From contig JBFXDS010000001.1 of NCBI GenBank assembly GCA_050180895.1, positions 62,001 to 126,000 of the forward strand: a stretch of 64,000 bases of DNA, given 5' to 3'. This document shows, one piece after another, positions 15,941-23,126 of the stretch. The stretch's first letter is position 1. Every line of letters begins with the position of its first letter. The notes beneath the pieces are model-generated. The model was not told the origin of the DNA, made no database searches, and was given only the letters and a program-made list of their open reading frames with translations. The position numbers were made by a program, and so were the translations under genes. This DNA comes from JBGPEQ01 sp050180895 (GTDB lineage: Bacteria; Pseudomonadota; Alphaproteobacteria; Dongiales; Dongiaceae).

Positions 15941-17023
15941 ATGGCCGATATGGGATTGACGATCCGTGAGCTGAAGGTGCGTGCGGTCGAAGCGCCGCTG
16001 CCGCGGCCGATCCGCACGGCGGTCGGGACGATACCGTCGGCGCCGCTGCTGCTCATCGATGTCCAGACCGAGCAAGGCGTCGTCGGGCGCGCCTATCTCT
16101 TCGCCTACACGAAGACCGTGCTGGCGCCGCTGGCGCGACTGGCGGCGGAGCTCGCCGGCGAGCTCGCGGGCCAGAGCGTCGCCCCGGCCGCGCGCATGCG
16201 CGCCTTCGAGCGCCGGTTTCTGCTGCTCGGGCGCCAGGGGTTGCTGGGCATGCTGCTGTCCGGCATCGACATGGCCTTGTGGGATGCGCTGGGACGCGCC
16301 GCAGATTGCCCGGTCGTGCGGCTGCTCGGCGGCGAGCCGGCGCCGCTGCCGGCCTATGACAGCTTTGGGGTCATCGACCCGATCGCCGACCAGCGGGCGA
16401 TCCGGCAATCGGTGGAGCGCGGATTCCGCGCCATCAAGATCAAGCTCGGCGACGGCGATGTGGAGAAGGACGCGGCGACGGTGGCCGCAGTCCGCGGCAC
16501 GATCGGGCCGGGCATCGCCCTGATGGTCGACTACAACCAGTCGCTCGACGTGCCGGAGGCGCGCTTGCGCATCGCCCGCCTCGCCGCGCACGACATCGCC
16601 TGGGTCGAGGAGCCGGTGCCGGCCGAGGACATCCACGGCCATGCGCGCGTGCGCGCCGGGTCGCCGGTTCCCGTGCAGACCGGGGAGAACTGGTGGTTTC
16701 CGCGTGACATGGCCAACGCGATCGCGGCCGGCGCGTCGGACTACGCCATGCTCGACGTCATGAAGATCGGCGGTATCACCGGCTGGATGCATGCGGCCGG
16801 CCAGGCGCAGGCGGCGTCGCTGCCGGTGTCGAGCCACATTTTCATCGAGGCCAGCGCCCATCTCCTGGCGGTGACGCCGACGGCGCACTGGCTCGAGCAT
16901 CTCGACAGCGCCGGCGCGATTCTTGCCGAACCGCTGACCGTCGCGGACGGGCGCATCGCGGCACGGGGGCCTGGGCTGGGGATGACCTGGGACGAACGCG
17001 CCGTCGCGCGCTTCGCGCTCTGA
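15941..17023 (+). CDS. Mandelate racemase-like enolase superfamily enzyme
   Basis: 360 residues. The sequence follows mandelate racemase closely: Lys-x-Lys bases in IKIKLGD, the metal Asp in MVDYNQSLDVPEA, Glu in WVEEPVPAED, Glu in QTGENWW, the catalytic His in SSHIFIEASAHLL and the Glu after it, and the substrate-loop signature YDSFGVID. The His/Asp plus KxK set predicts 1,1-proton transfer at an alpha-hydroxy acid carboxylate, either racemisation or dehydration. ATG 15941 is chosen for GGAG 7 bp upstream. It stands alone, without neighbouring mandelate pathway genes, so the physiological substrate may not be mandelate. Confidence 0.88.
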   Translation: MADMGLTIRELKVRAVEAPLPRPIRTAVGTIPSAPLLLIDVQTEQGVVGRAYLFAYTKTVLAPLARLAAELAGELAGQSVAPAARMRAFERRFLLLGRQGLLGMLLSGIDMALWDALGRAADCPVVRLLGGEPAPLPAYDSFGVIDPIADQRAIRQSVERGFRAIKIKLGDGDVEKDAATVAAVRGTIGPGIALMVDYNQSLDVPEARLRIARLAAHDIAWVEEPVPAEDIHGHARVRAGSPVPVQTGENWWFPRDMANAIAAGASDYAMLDVMKIGGITGWMHAAGQAQAASLPVSSHIFIEASAHLLAVTPTAHWLEHLDSAGAILAEPLTVADGRIAARGPGLGMTWDERAVARFAL

Positions 17024-17027
17024 CGGG

Positions 17028-17055
17028 TTGACAGCGTAGACGGCCGGCCCATATG
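17028..17055 (+). promoter_or_regulatory. Predicted promoter of the 17199 gene
   Basis: TTGACA (17028-17033) and CATATG (17050-17055) with a 16-bp spacer lie just after the racemase stop. Transcription from here would give a leader of roughly 135 nt before the small gene at 17199. Confidence 0.4.
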
Positions 17056-17198
17056 CCGGGAGCGTCAAGGCAGACTCCGCGGCCGCTCGATTGACCGCCA
17101 TCCCGGCGGGAGGCGCCGCAGCGAGTGCTCGGGCTCGCGCGGGTTGTTGCATTTCTGGAGCCGCCTTCGACGGATCTTCCAGCCCATGGAGGTGACTC

Positions 17199-17501
17199 AT
17201 GAAGCTGTCTCTCGCGCAAGTCGAGCGGGTCGAGGAGCAATATGACGGGCGGATCGTGCCGGCCGGCCACGAGGTCGCGCCGCAGCTCGAGACCCTGTTC
17301 GGTACCCACACCTTCTTTCTCGATTCCGAGGGCCTGACGATCGTCGAGCCGTCGCCGGACAATTCCGACATCGGAAACGTCGTGAAGATCGCCGACTGGA
17401 CGGACGAGAAGCGGACGATGCTGGCCCCGCATCCCCCGGAGCCGACGCCCGTGGTCATCGACTTCGGCGAGTCGGCCTATGATGGAGAGGATGAGGACTG
17501 A
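17199..17501 (+). CDS. Hypothetical acidic 100-residue protein
   Basis: A well-started small gene: GGAGG lies 6 bp before ATG 17199, a plausible promoter sits at 17028 and a terminator-like hairpin follows at 17532. The protein is soluble and strongly acidic at its C-terminus (SAYDGEDED), with no membrane segment, Cys or recognised motif. I do not know the family. The independent transcription signals on both sides argue that it is a real gene. Confidence 0.7.
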   Translation: MKLSLAQVERVEEQYDGRIVPAGHEVAPQLETLFGTHTFFLDSEGLTIVEPSPDNSDIGNVVKIADWTDEKRTMLAPHPPEPTPVVIDFGESAYDGEDED

Positions 17502-17531
17502 CGTCGTTCGAAGACGATCCTCGATGCGACG

Positions 17532-17564
17532 GACGGCGGCCGGCCCACGCCTGCCGCCGTCTTT
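17532..17564 (+). terminator. Probable intrinsic terminator after 17199-17501
   Basis: GACGGCGGC (17532-17540) pairs perfectly with GCCGCCGTC (17553-17561) across a 12-nt loop and is followed by a short T run. The T tract is only three bases, so efficiency is uncertain. Confidence 0.5.
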
Positions 17565-17633
17565 CGCACCCGGGCGTGTGGTGAAGGCCTTGGCCGCAGT
17601 AACTATCCATCCTTCGGCCTGCATGGCCATCCT

Positions 17634-17714
17634 GCGTCCTTCGACAAGCTCAGGATGGGGGGCAATCTTGGTGGCACGAAGAAAAGCCCTCATCCTGAGC
17701 TTGTCGAAGGACGC
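17634..17714. repeat. 81-bp palindromic REP element, copy 1
   Basis: 24-bp inverted arms, beginning GCGTCCTTCGACAAGCTCAG, flank an inner segment AATCTTGGTGGCACGAAG. Further copies at 21498, 24601 and 45759, all intergenic. The arm sequence is a widespread alphaproteobacterial repeat. Confidence 0.9.
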
Positions 17715-17779
17715 ACGGCACCACTCCCGCTTGGATGCGCGAACACGCGCCAGCGGGAGAGAGTCGGGGAGAGGGTGCC

Positions 17780-18223
17780 TCAACCGACAGGATCGGCGGC
17801 GATCAGCGCCAGGCCGGTCTCCGGATCCTTGCGTTTGCGCAGATAGCTCGGCGGCTGGATGAGGATGACCTCCAGGGTGGGGCGCACATGCGCCTCGAGC
17901 AGGTGGCCGCCGACGACGCTGCCGTCGGATCGGCTGAGCACGGCATGGACATGCAGGGCGGGCTCGCCCTCGGCGACCGCGACGTCGCCGAGCAGCGACA
18001 CCACCTCGACCTGCTCGTTCACGGGGATGCGCGCATATTCTTTCGTCTGCCAGTCGAAATAGCCGAGCACGGCTTTGCAGAAGGCGCCGATGCCCGTGAC
18101 CGATGCCGCTTCCACGTCCTGATCGCGGATGAATCTGGTCAGCGCGGCGACGACCTCGTCATCCGTGTCGAGCACGACCGCATAGGTGAGCGGCGGATCG
18201 GCGTTGAGCAGCTTGGCGCGCAT
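17780..18223 (-). CDS. PCC/PPC (DUF296) domain protein
   Basis: 147 residues forming a single plant-and-prokaryote conserved (PPC, DUF296) domain. Signature text: VTGIGAFCKAVLGYF, the histidine motif HVHAVLSRSDGSVVGGHLLEAHV and the hydrophobic C-terminal strand TLEVILIQ. Family members are compact trimers, in plants fused to AT-hooks, and some bacterial ones bind DNA or a metal through the histidines; the bacterial function is not established. ATG 18223 has GGGAGGAG upstream. It ends at 17780 near a repeat element and has a broken DUF72 gene just upstream. Confidence 0.85.
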   Translation of the reverse strand: MRAKLLNADPPLTYAVVLDTDDEVVAALTRFIRDQDVEAASVTGIGAFCKAVLGYFDWQTKEYARIPVNEQVEVVSLLGDVAVAEGEPALHVHAVLSRSDGSVVGGHLLEAHVRPTLEVILIQPPSYLRKRKDPETGLALIAADPVG

Positions 18224-18254
18224 GGTGCTCCTCCCTTCGTGAGGTCAACGACCG

Positions 18255-18419
18255 TCAGGCTGCCTGGTTCCGCCGGCGCGCCGGTGCCGCGACGCGGCGC
18301 ATCAGCGCCTGGGCATCGACCGGCGCGCGGACCTTCGCGTCGTTGTCGAAATAGATGTAGACATCGCGCCCCTCGCGCCGGGCCGCCGCGCGCGCGGCGA
18401 CACGGATGGTGCCGGTCAT
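18255..18419 (-). pseudogene. C-terminal remnant of a DUF72 protein
   Basis: A 54-codon frame whose product contains DVYIYFDNDAKVRAPVDAQA, the conserved C-terminal end of DUF72 (YecE-like, TIM-barrel) proteins of about 240-300 residues. A TGA lies immediately upstream in frame, and the sequence beyond (18420-18545) is a REP doublet followed by the TPP enzyme gene, so at least 180 residues are missing. It is best read as a gene truncated by a deletion or repeat insertion. Confidence 0.7.
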
Positions 18420-18458
18420 CCCTCAATCAAGAGAGACATGCCGACCGAGGTTCCCTTG

Positions 18459-18545
18459 TAGGGGCGAGCGGCGCTCGCCCCTGTTCATTCAGGTCGCCGG
18501 CGATTGCGGCTGTGGCGCGACGGGCGAGCGCCGCTCGCCCCTACG
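18459..18545. repeat. REP-like palindrome doublet, copy 3
   Basis: GGGGCGAGCGGCGCTCGCCCC at 18461-18481 and the mirror palindrome at 18521-18542 flank about 39 bp. The right edge (CTA at 18541-18543) supplies the stop codon of the TPP enzyme gene, so insertion of this element defined that gene's C-terminus. It also abuts the truncated DUF72 remnant. Confidence 0.8.
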
Positions 18546-20238
18546 TCCGCTTTGCCTTCGCGTTCTCGCGGATCTGGCTCAGCCCCATCCGCGGCGTGAT
18601 GGCCTCGGGGTCGAGGCGCAGCTCGAGGAGGGCCGGCTTGCCGCTGGCGGCGGCACGCTCGAAGGCGGGGGCGAACTGCGCCGTCGTCTCCACCCGTTCG
18701 CCGTGCGCGCCGTAGGCGCGGGCGAGGGCTGCGAAGTCGGGGTTCATGAGATCGGTGCCGATGGGGCGCTCGGGGTATTCGCGCTCCTGGTGCATGCGGA
18801 TGGTGCCGTACATGCCGTTGTTGACGACGACGATGATGACGGCGAGGTCGTGCTGCACGGCGGTCGCCAGTTCCTGGCCGGTCATCAGGAAGCAGCCGTC
18901 GCCGGCGAAGCAGACGACGGCGCGTTCGGGATGCACGGCCTTGGCGGCGAGGGCGGCCGGCAGGCCGTAGCCCATGGCGCCGCTGGTCGGCGCCAGCTGC
19001 GTGCGGAAACGGCGGTACTGGTAGAAGCGGTGCACCCAGGCGGTGTAGTTGCCGGCGCCGTTGGTGAGGATGGCGTCGGGCGGCAGCCGCTGGCGCAGGA
19101 ACGCCATCACCTCCGGCATCTGCAGCGCGCCGGCGTGACGCCGGGGCTGCAGCGTCTCCAGATATTCCGCGCGCGCGGCCGCCGTCGCCGCGGCCCAGCG
19201 CGACGACTCCACCGGCTTCAGCGCCCGCGCGGCGGCGGCGAACGGCGCCATGCCCGAGTTGATCGGCAACGCCGGCTGGTAGACGCGGCCCAGCTCCTCG
19301 GCCCCGGCATGCACATGGATGAGCGTCTGCCTCGGCGTCGGCACCTGCACCAGCGTGTAGCCGCCGGTGGTCATCTCGCCCAGGCGCGCGCCCACCACGA
19401 GCAGCAAATCGGCCTCCCTCACCCGCGCCGCCAGGGGCGGATCGATGCCGATGCCGACATGGCCGACATAGTTCTTGTGGCCGTTGTCGAACAGGTCCTG
19501 GCAGCGGAAGGAGACGCCGACGGGCAGATCGTTGGCCTCGGCGAAGGCGGCGATGTCGCGCACCGCGTCGGCGCTCCAACCGCCGCCGCCCAGCAGCATG
19601 AAGGGGCGCGTGGCCTTGGCCAGCATAGCCCGCATCGTCTGCAGCTCCTCGACGCCGGGATGCGGCCGCACGATCTTGTAGGGCCAAGCGTCCTCCACCG
19701 CGGCCTTTGCCGTCAGCATGTCCTCCGGCAGCGCGATCACCACCGGCCCGGGCCGGCCGGCGACGGCGCGGTGGAAGGCCTGGCTGACCAGCTCGGGGAT
19801 GCGCGCGGGGTCGTCGATCTGCGCCGCCCACTTGGCGAGCGGCGCGAACATGCGGCGGTAGTCGACTTCCTGGAAGGCCTCGCGCTCGGCCTGGTCTCGC
19901 GCCACCTGGCCGACGAACAGGATCATCGGCGTCGAGTCCTGGAAGGCGGTGTGGACGCCGATCGAGGCGTTGGTCGCCCCGGGGCCGCGGGTGACGAAGC
20001 AGATTCCCGGCCGTCCCGTCAGCTTGCCGTAGGCTTCCGCCATGTTGGCGGCGCCGCCCTCCTGCCGGCAGGTGATGAGCCGGATGGCGTTGCGCGCGTC
20101 GTAGAGCGCGTCGAGCGCGGCGAGGTAGCTCTCGCCGGGCACGCAGAAGACGAGGTCGACGCCGTGGATCTTCAGCGCGTCGACCAGGATCTGTCCACCG
20201 GTGCGGGCGACATCGTCCGTGCTCATGGCCTTCGGCAT
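18541..20238 (-). CDS. Thiamine pyrophosphate-dependent enzyme, acetolactate synthase-like
   Basis: 565 residues from ATG 20238; MSTDDVA at 20226 is an alternative start. The catalytic Glu is in CRQEGGAANMAEAYG, the N-terminal Pyr domain reads GVDLVFCVPGESYL, and the C-terminal PP domain has the GDG...NN cofactor motif (AGDGCFLMTGQELATAV to VVVNNGMYG). The text TRGPGATNASIGVHTAFQDS is typical of the acetolactate synthase/sulfoacetaldehyde acetyltransferase/glyoxylate carboligase superfamily. No small regulatory subunit gene is nearby, so it is more likely a catabolic carboligase or decarboxylase than the biosynthetic IlvB. The stop codon lies within a REP palindrome. Confidence 0.85.
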   Translation of the reverse strand: MPKAMSTDDVARTGGQILVDALKIHGVDLVFCVPGESYLAALDALYDARNAIRLITCRQEGGAANMAEAYGKLTGRPGICFVTRGPGATNASIGVHTAFQDSTPMILFVGQVARDQAEREAFQEVDYRRMFAPLAKWAAQIDDPARIPELVSQAFHRAVAGRPGPVVIALPEDMLTAKAAVEDAWPYKIVRPHPGVEELQTMRAMLAKATRPFMLLGGGGWSADAVRDIAAFAEANDLPVGVSFRCQDLFDNGHKNYVGHVGIGIDPPLAARVREADLLLVVGARLGEMTTGGYTLVQVPTPRQTLIHVHAGAEELGRVYQPALPINSGMAPFAAAARALKPVESSRWAAATAAARAEYLETLQPRRHAGALQMPEVMAFLRQRLPPDAILTNGAGNYTAWVHRFYQYRRFRTQLAPTSGAMGYGLPAALAAKAVHPERAVVCFAGDGCFLMTGQELATAVQHDLAVIIVVVNNGMYGTIRMHQEREYPERPIGTDLMNPDFAALARAYGAHGERVETTAQFAPAFERAAASGKPALLELRLDPEAITPRMGLSQIRENAKAKRT

Positions 20239-20372
20239 AGCGGACGATGGCCCGGCCGACAAGTTCGCATTGGCGCCGGGGCCGGCCGCTTCCCCTAGGC
20301 GGCCGTCGCGAATCATGGGATGGTTCCAAAATCGAACCGCAGCCGGAGGTAGGGTAGACGCGCGCAGGCAGC

Positions 20373-20855
20373 ATGAAGCCCGTCGAACCCGCGACTGATC
20401 TGCCGGCATTCCTCGGCCGGCCGGAGAACGGTCCCTTCCAGGAGTTCTACGCGTACTGGCGCGACAAGGGGGGCGAGAAGGGCATGCCGGCGCGCGCGGA
20501 TCTCGATCCGCTGGAGATTCCCGGCCTGCTGCCCAACCTGTTCCTGATCGATGTCGTGTCCGGCAGCCCGCGCCGCTTTCGCTTCCGGCTCGTGGGCACG
20601 CGCATCGTCGAGTTGGAGGGCGAGATCACCAACAGGTTCCTCGATGAGCTCGTCCCGCCCGCGCCGGAGACGGCGGCGATGACCCGTCACTACGACGACG
20701 CGACCGAAGGACGCCTCTATATGCGCCGGGAGACACTGGGCTGGCACCCGCGCGAGCGCGCGCATGTCAGCTACGACGTGCTGCTGCTGCCGCTGTCGCG
20801 CGACGGCGAGACGGTCGACATGCTGTTCGGCTTCTGCGCGTACCACGTGGCGTAG
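20373..20855 (+). CDS. PAS_5-domain sensory protein
   Basis: 160 residues spanning one PAS_5 (DUF1330-unrelated, PF07310-type) domain: FYAYWRDKGGEKGMPARADLDPLEIPGLLPNLFLIDV followed by FRFRLVGTRIVELEGEITNRFLDEL and a C-terminal LLLPLSRDGETVDMLFGF. Stand-alone proteins of this type are common and numerous in alphaproteobacteria such as Rhodospirillales; ligand and partner are unknown. The promoter would lie in the gap shared with the divergent TPP enzyme gene. Confidence 0.82.
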   Translation: MKPVEPATDLPAFLGRPENGPFQEFYAYWRDKGGEKGMPARADLDPLEIPGLLPNLFLIDVVSGSPRRFRFRLVGTRIVELEGEITNRFLDELVPPAPETAAMTRHYDDATEGRLYMRRETLGWHPRERAHVSYDVLLLPLSRDGETVDMLFGFCAYHVA

Positions 20856-20886
20856 GCCGGCGGATCGCCGGCGTCGGGAGGAGGAG

Positions 20887-21420
20887 ATGCGGCGACGACA
20901 TCGCGTTGCGATCGGCCTGGCGCTGCTGCTGGCCCTCGGCGGCGGCCCGGCGACCGCGGCCGATATGGGCACCGCGGTCGCGGCCTATGACCGCGGCGAC
21001 TTCGCCGCCGCCTTCGCCGAGTTCAGCGAACTGGCCGGCAGCGGCGACGGCAGCGCCATGCTGTGGCTCGGCTATCTCCACCAGGAGGGGCAGGGCACGG
21101 CGCGCGACTACGCCGCGGCCCTGCGCTCCTTCCAGATGGCGACCGACTCGGGCAATGCCGAAGCCCTCTATTTCATCGGCAACATGCACTACTACGGCTA
21201 CGGCATGGCCAAGGATCCGGTCGCGGCGGTGCGCTGGTACCGGCAGGCCGCCGGCCGAGGCGACGCCAACGGCCAATACGCGCTGGGCTATGCCCATGAC
21301 CGGGGCGACGGCGCGCCGCACGACCGCCGCGCGGCCCGCCGCTGGTACCAGGCCGCCGCCGACCAGGGCAGCGCCGATGCCCAGGCGGCGCTGCAGAATC
21401 TGGGCGACCTGCCGTTCTGA
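20887..21420 (+). CDS. Secreted Sel1-repeat (SLR) protein
   Basis: 177 residues starting at ATG 20887 with GGGAGGAGGAG upstream. A signal peptide (positively charged RRRHR then a Leu/Ala core, cleavage near ATAAD) is followed by about four Sel1-like repeats (AMLWLGYLHQEGQGTARDYA, ALYFIGNMHYYGYGMAKDP, GQYALGYAHDRGDGAPHDRR). Such repeats form alpha-solenoids that mediate protein contacts in the periplasm. It is 31 bp after the PAS gene and probably co-transcribed. No catalytic motif. Confidence 0.85.
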   Translation: MRRRHRVAIGLALLLALGGGPATAADMGTAVAAYDRGDFAAAFAEFSELAGSGDGSAMLWLGYLHQEGQGTARDYAAALRSFQMATDSGNAEALYFIGNMHYYGYGMAKDPVAAVRWYRQAAGRGDANGQYALGYAHDRGDGAPHDRRAARRWYQAAADQGSADAQAALQNLGDLPF

Positions 21421-21497
21421 GGATCGGCTGTCCGTCGACGTGGCTCGTCCGGGCCCCTTTCGGGGCACGACCCGGATCGGCCGAGCATGACCAGAGT

Positions 21498-21578
21498 GCG
21501 TCCTTCGACAAGCTCAGGATGAGGGGGAATCTTGGTGGCACAAAGGAAAGCCCTCATCCTGAGCTTGTCGAAGGACGC
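21498..21578. repeat. 81-bp palindromic REP element, copy 2
   Basis: Same arms and same inner segment as the element at 17634, between the Sel1 gene and the convergent GNAT gene. Confidence 0.9.
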
Positions 21579-21621
21579 ACGGCGTCGATCCGATGCTCGC
21601 GCGGATTACTATCCTAAGTCC

Positions 21622-22167
21622 CTAAGCCGCTTTCTTTGCCGCGGCGCGCGTCCGGCTCAGGCCACGGCCGCGAACCGACCTCCGCGGCTTGACGATGCCA
21701 GAGACGCCGCGCAGCGCGCCCGGCGCCAGCGGCCGCACCCACAGCCGCTCCGGCTTCTCCTGCGGCATGGCGAAGCCGAAGGGCGCCGCCGGCACGCAGC
21801 CGAACTGCTCGTAATAGCCGGGGTCGGCGACCAGCAGCACCAGCCGGTGGCCGCTCAGCATGGCCTGGTCGAGGGTGCGCGCCACCAGCATGCGGCCGAT
21901 GCCCTCGCCGCGCCGCGTCGGGTCGACGGCGAGCGGGCCGAGCAGCAGCGCCGGCGTGTCGGCCGCGCCGACCTGGATCGGCCAGTAGCGGATCGTGCCG
22001 ACCAGGCGCTCGCCGTCGCGGGCGATCCAGGACAGGGCCGAGACCGGGGCGACGCCGTCGCGGTAGCGATAGGACGTCTTGGCCAGCCGGTCCGGCCCGA
22101 AGGCAAGGTCGAGGAGTTGCTCGATATCGCCGGCGTCGGCCGGCCGTTCGCGGAGGATCTTGTACAT
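21622..22167 (-). CDS. GNAT-family N-acetyltransferase
   Basis: 181 residues. The acetyl-CoA pyrophosphate loop RRGEGIGRMLV follows the beta4 strand LLLGPLAVDPT, and YYEQFGCVPA matches the YhbS-type subgroup (predicted N-acetyltransferases). A 40-residue basic tail (RPRRSVRGRGLSRTRAAAKKAA) extends beyond the domain and could bind nucleic acid. ATG 22167 starts the domain at the normal place. A small ORF with a strong ribosome binding site lies 75 bp upstream on the same strand. Confidence 0.82.
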   Translation of the reverse strand: MYKILRERPADAGDIEQLLDLAFGPDRLAKTSYRYRDGVAPVSALSWIARDGERLVGTIRYWPIQVGAADTPALLLGPLAVDPTRRGEGIGRMLVARTLDQAMLSGHRLVLLVADPGYYEQFGCVPAAPFGFAMPQEKPERLWVRPLAPGALRGVSGIVKPRRSVRGRGLSRTRAAAKKAA

Positions 22168-22241
22168 CGGTGTCTTTCTTTCGACGGTCCTAAGAGCGGT
22201 TGAAGGAAGGGTTCATCCGCCGGCCGCCGATGGCGACACCG

Positions 22242-22355
22242 CTAGTCCCCTCGGTCGTCCACGGGGACAGGGCGCGCTTCGCGCAGGCGCGGCAGGCCGT
22301 GCCGCACGCGGGCGGCCTCGGCTCGTCGTCGTCGCGATGAAAGAGCGAAGCTCAC
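22242..22355 (-). CDS. Possible 37-residue Arg-rich small protein
   Basis: GTG 22355 is preceded by a near-perfect AAGGAGG (22362-22368, complement) at 7-bp spacing, in a 294-bp gap otherwise without genes. The product begins MSFALSSRRRR and has about eleven Arg. It ends 74 bp before the GNAT start on the same strand, so it could be a leader or small partner. No homology is recognised; the strong Shine-Dalgarno is the main support. Confidence 0.4.
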   Translation of the reverse strand: MSFALSSRRRRAEAARVRHGLPRLREARPVPVDDRGD

Positions 22356-22461
22356 ACTCGGACCTCCTTACGCGCGCCTATCAATGGGGACGCCCGCCGC
22401 CGATGTCAATGCTTCATGCCATGGAAAGGATGAAGAAATTCTTGCCGGCGGCGGGCGGGCC

Positions 22462-23088
22462 TCACGTGCGGGCGCGCGGCATCAGCTCGTAGGGGTGCTT
22501 CCAGCCCGGCAGAGCGGCGATGCGCTTGGTCCAGGCGTCGATGTTGGGGAAGGCGGCGCGGTCGATGCCGGTCTCCTCGGGATAGTAGAGGTAGCCGACC
22601 ATCGAGAGGTCGGCGATGGTGGGCGCGTCGCCGACGACGAAGGCGCGCGCCGCCAGGTGCTTCTCGACGATGCCGAAGGCGGCGAGGGCGCGGGTGCGCA
22701 GGAACTCCGTCACCGGCGTCTCGCCCGTCTTCTGCAGCCCGAGCAGGAAGCGCAGCGTGGCGAAGTAGCTGGTGAATTTGTGGTTGTCGAACAGGATCCA
22801 GCGCAGCGCCTCGTAGCGCTCGTCGTCGTCGCGGCCGCCGAATCGCTGGGTGCGCTCGGCGAGGTAGGTGAGGATGGCGCCGCTCTGGCTCAGGCGCTTG
22901 CCCCGGTGCTCCAGCACCGGCGCCTCGCCCAGCTCGTTGATCGTCTGCCGGAAGCTCTCGCCGCGCGTCTCGCCGTCGAAGTAGTCGACCTTCCGCGGCT
23001 CCCAGTCGCAGCCGCAGAGAGCGAGCATCAGCGCCGCCTTGTAGGAGTTGCCGGATTCGCCGAAGCAATGGAGCCGGTATTCCGCCAT
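22462..23088 (-). CDS. Glutathione S-transferase family protein
   Basis: 208 residues with a thioredoxin-like N-terminal domain (YRLHCFGESGNSYKAALML; the Ser region would activate glutathione), the cis-Pro motif EAPVLEHRGKRLSQSGAILTYLAE and an all-helical C-terminal domain with APTIADLSMVGYL, the N-capping box of GSTs. It probably conjugates or reduces small electrophiles with glutathione in the cytoplasm. It lies 38 bp downstream of an amidase gene on the same strand, so the two are likely one transcript; a longer fused frame reading through from the amidase is an artefact. Confidence 0.88.
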   Translation of the reverse strand: MAEYRLHCFGESGNSYKAALMLALCGCDWEPRKVDYFDGETRGESFRQTINELGEAPVLEHRGKRLSQSGAILTYLAERTQRFGGRDDDERYEALRWILFDNHKFTSYFATLRFLLGLQKTGETPVTEFLRTRALAAFGIVEKHLAARAFVVGDAPTIADLSMVGYLYYPEETGIDRAAFPNIDAWTKRIAALPGWKHPYELMPRART

Positions 23089-23126
23089 GTGAACCTCTTT
23101 CTGTAAAAGCGGCGTGCAGGTGACGT

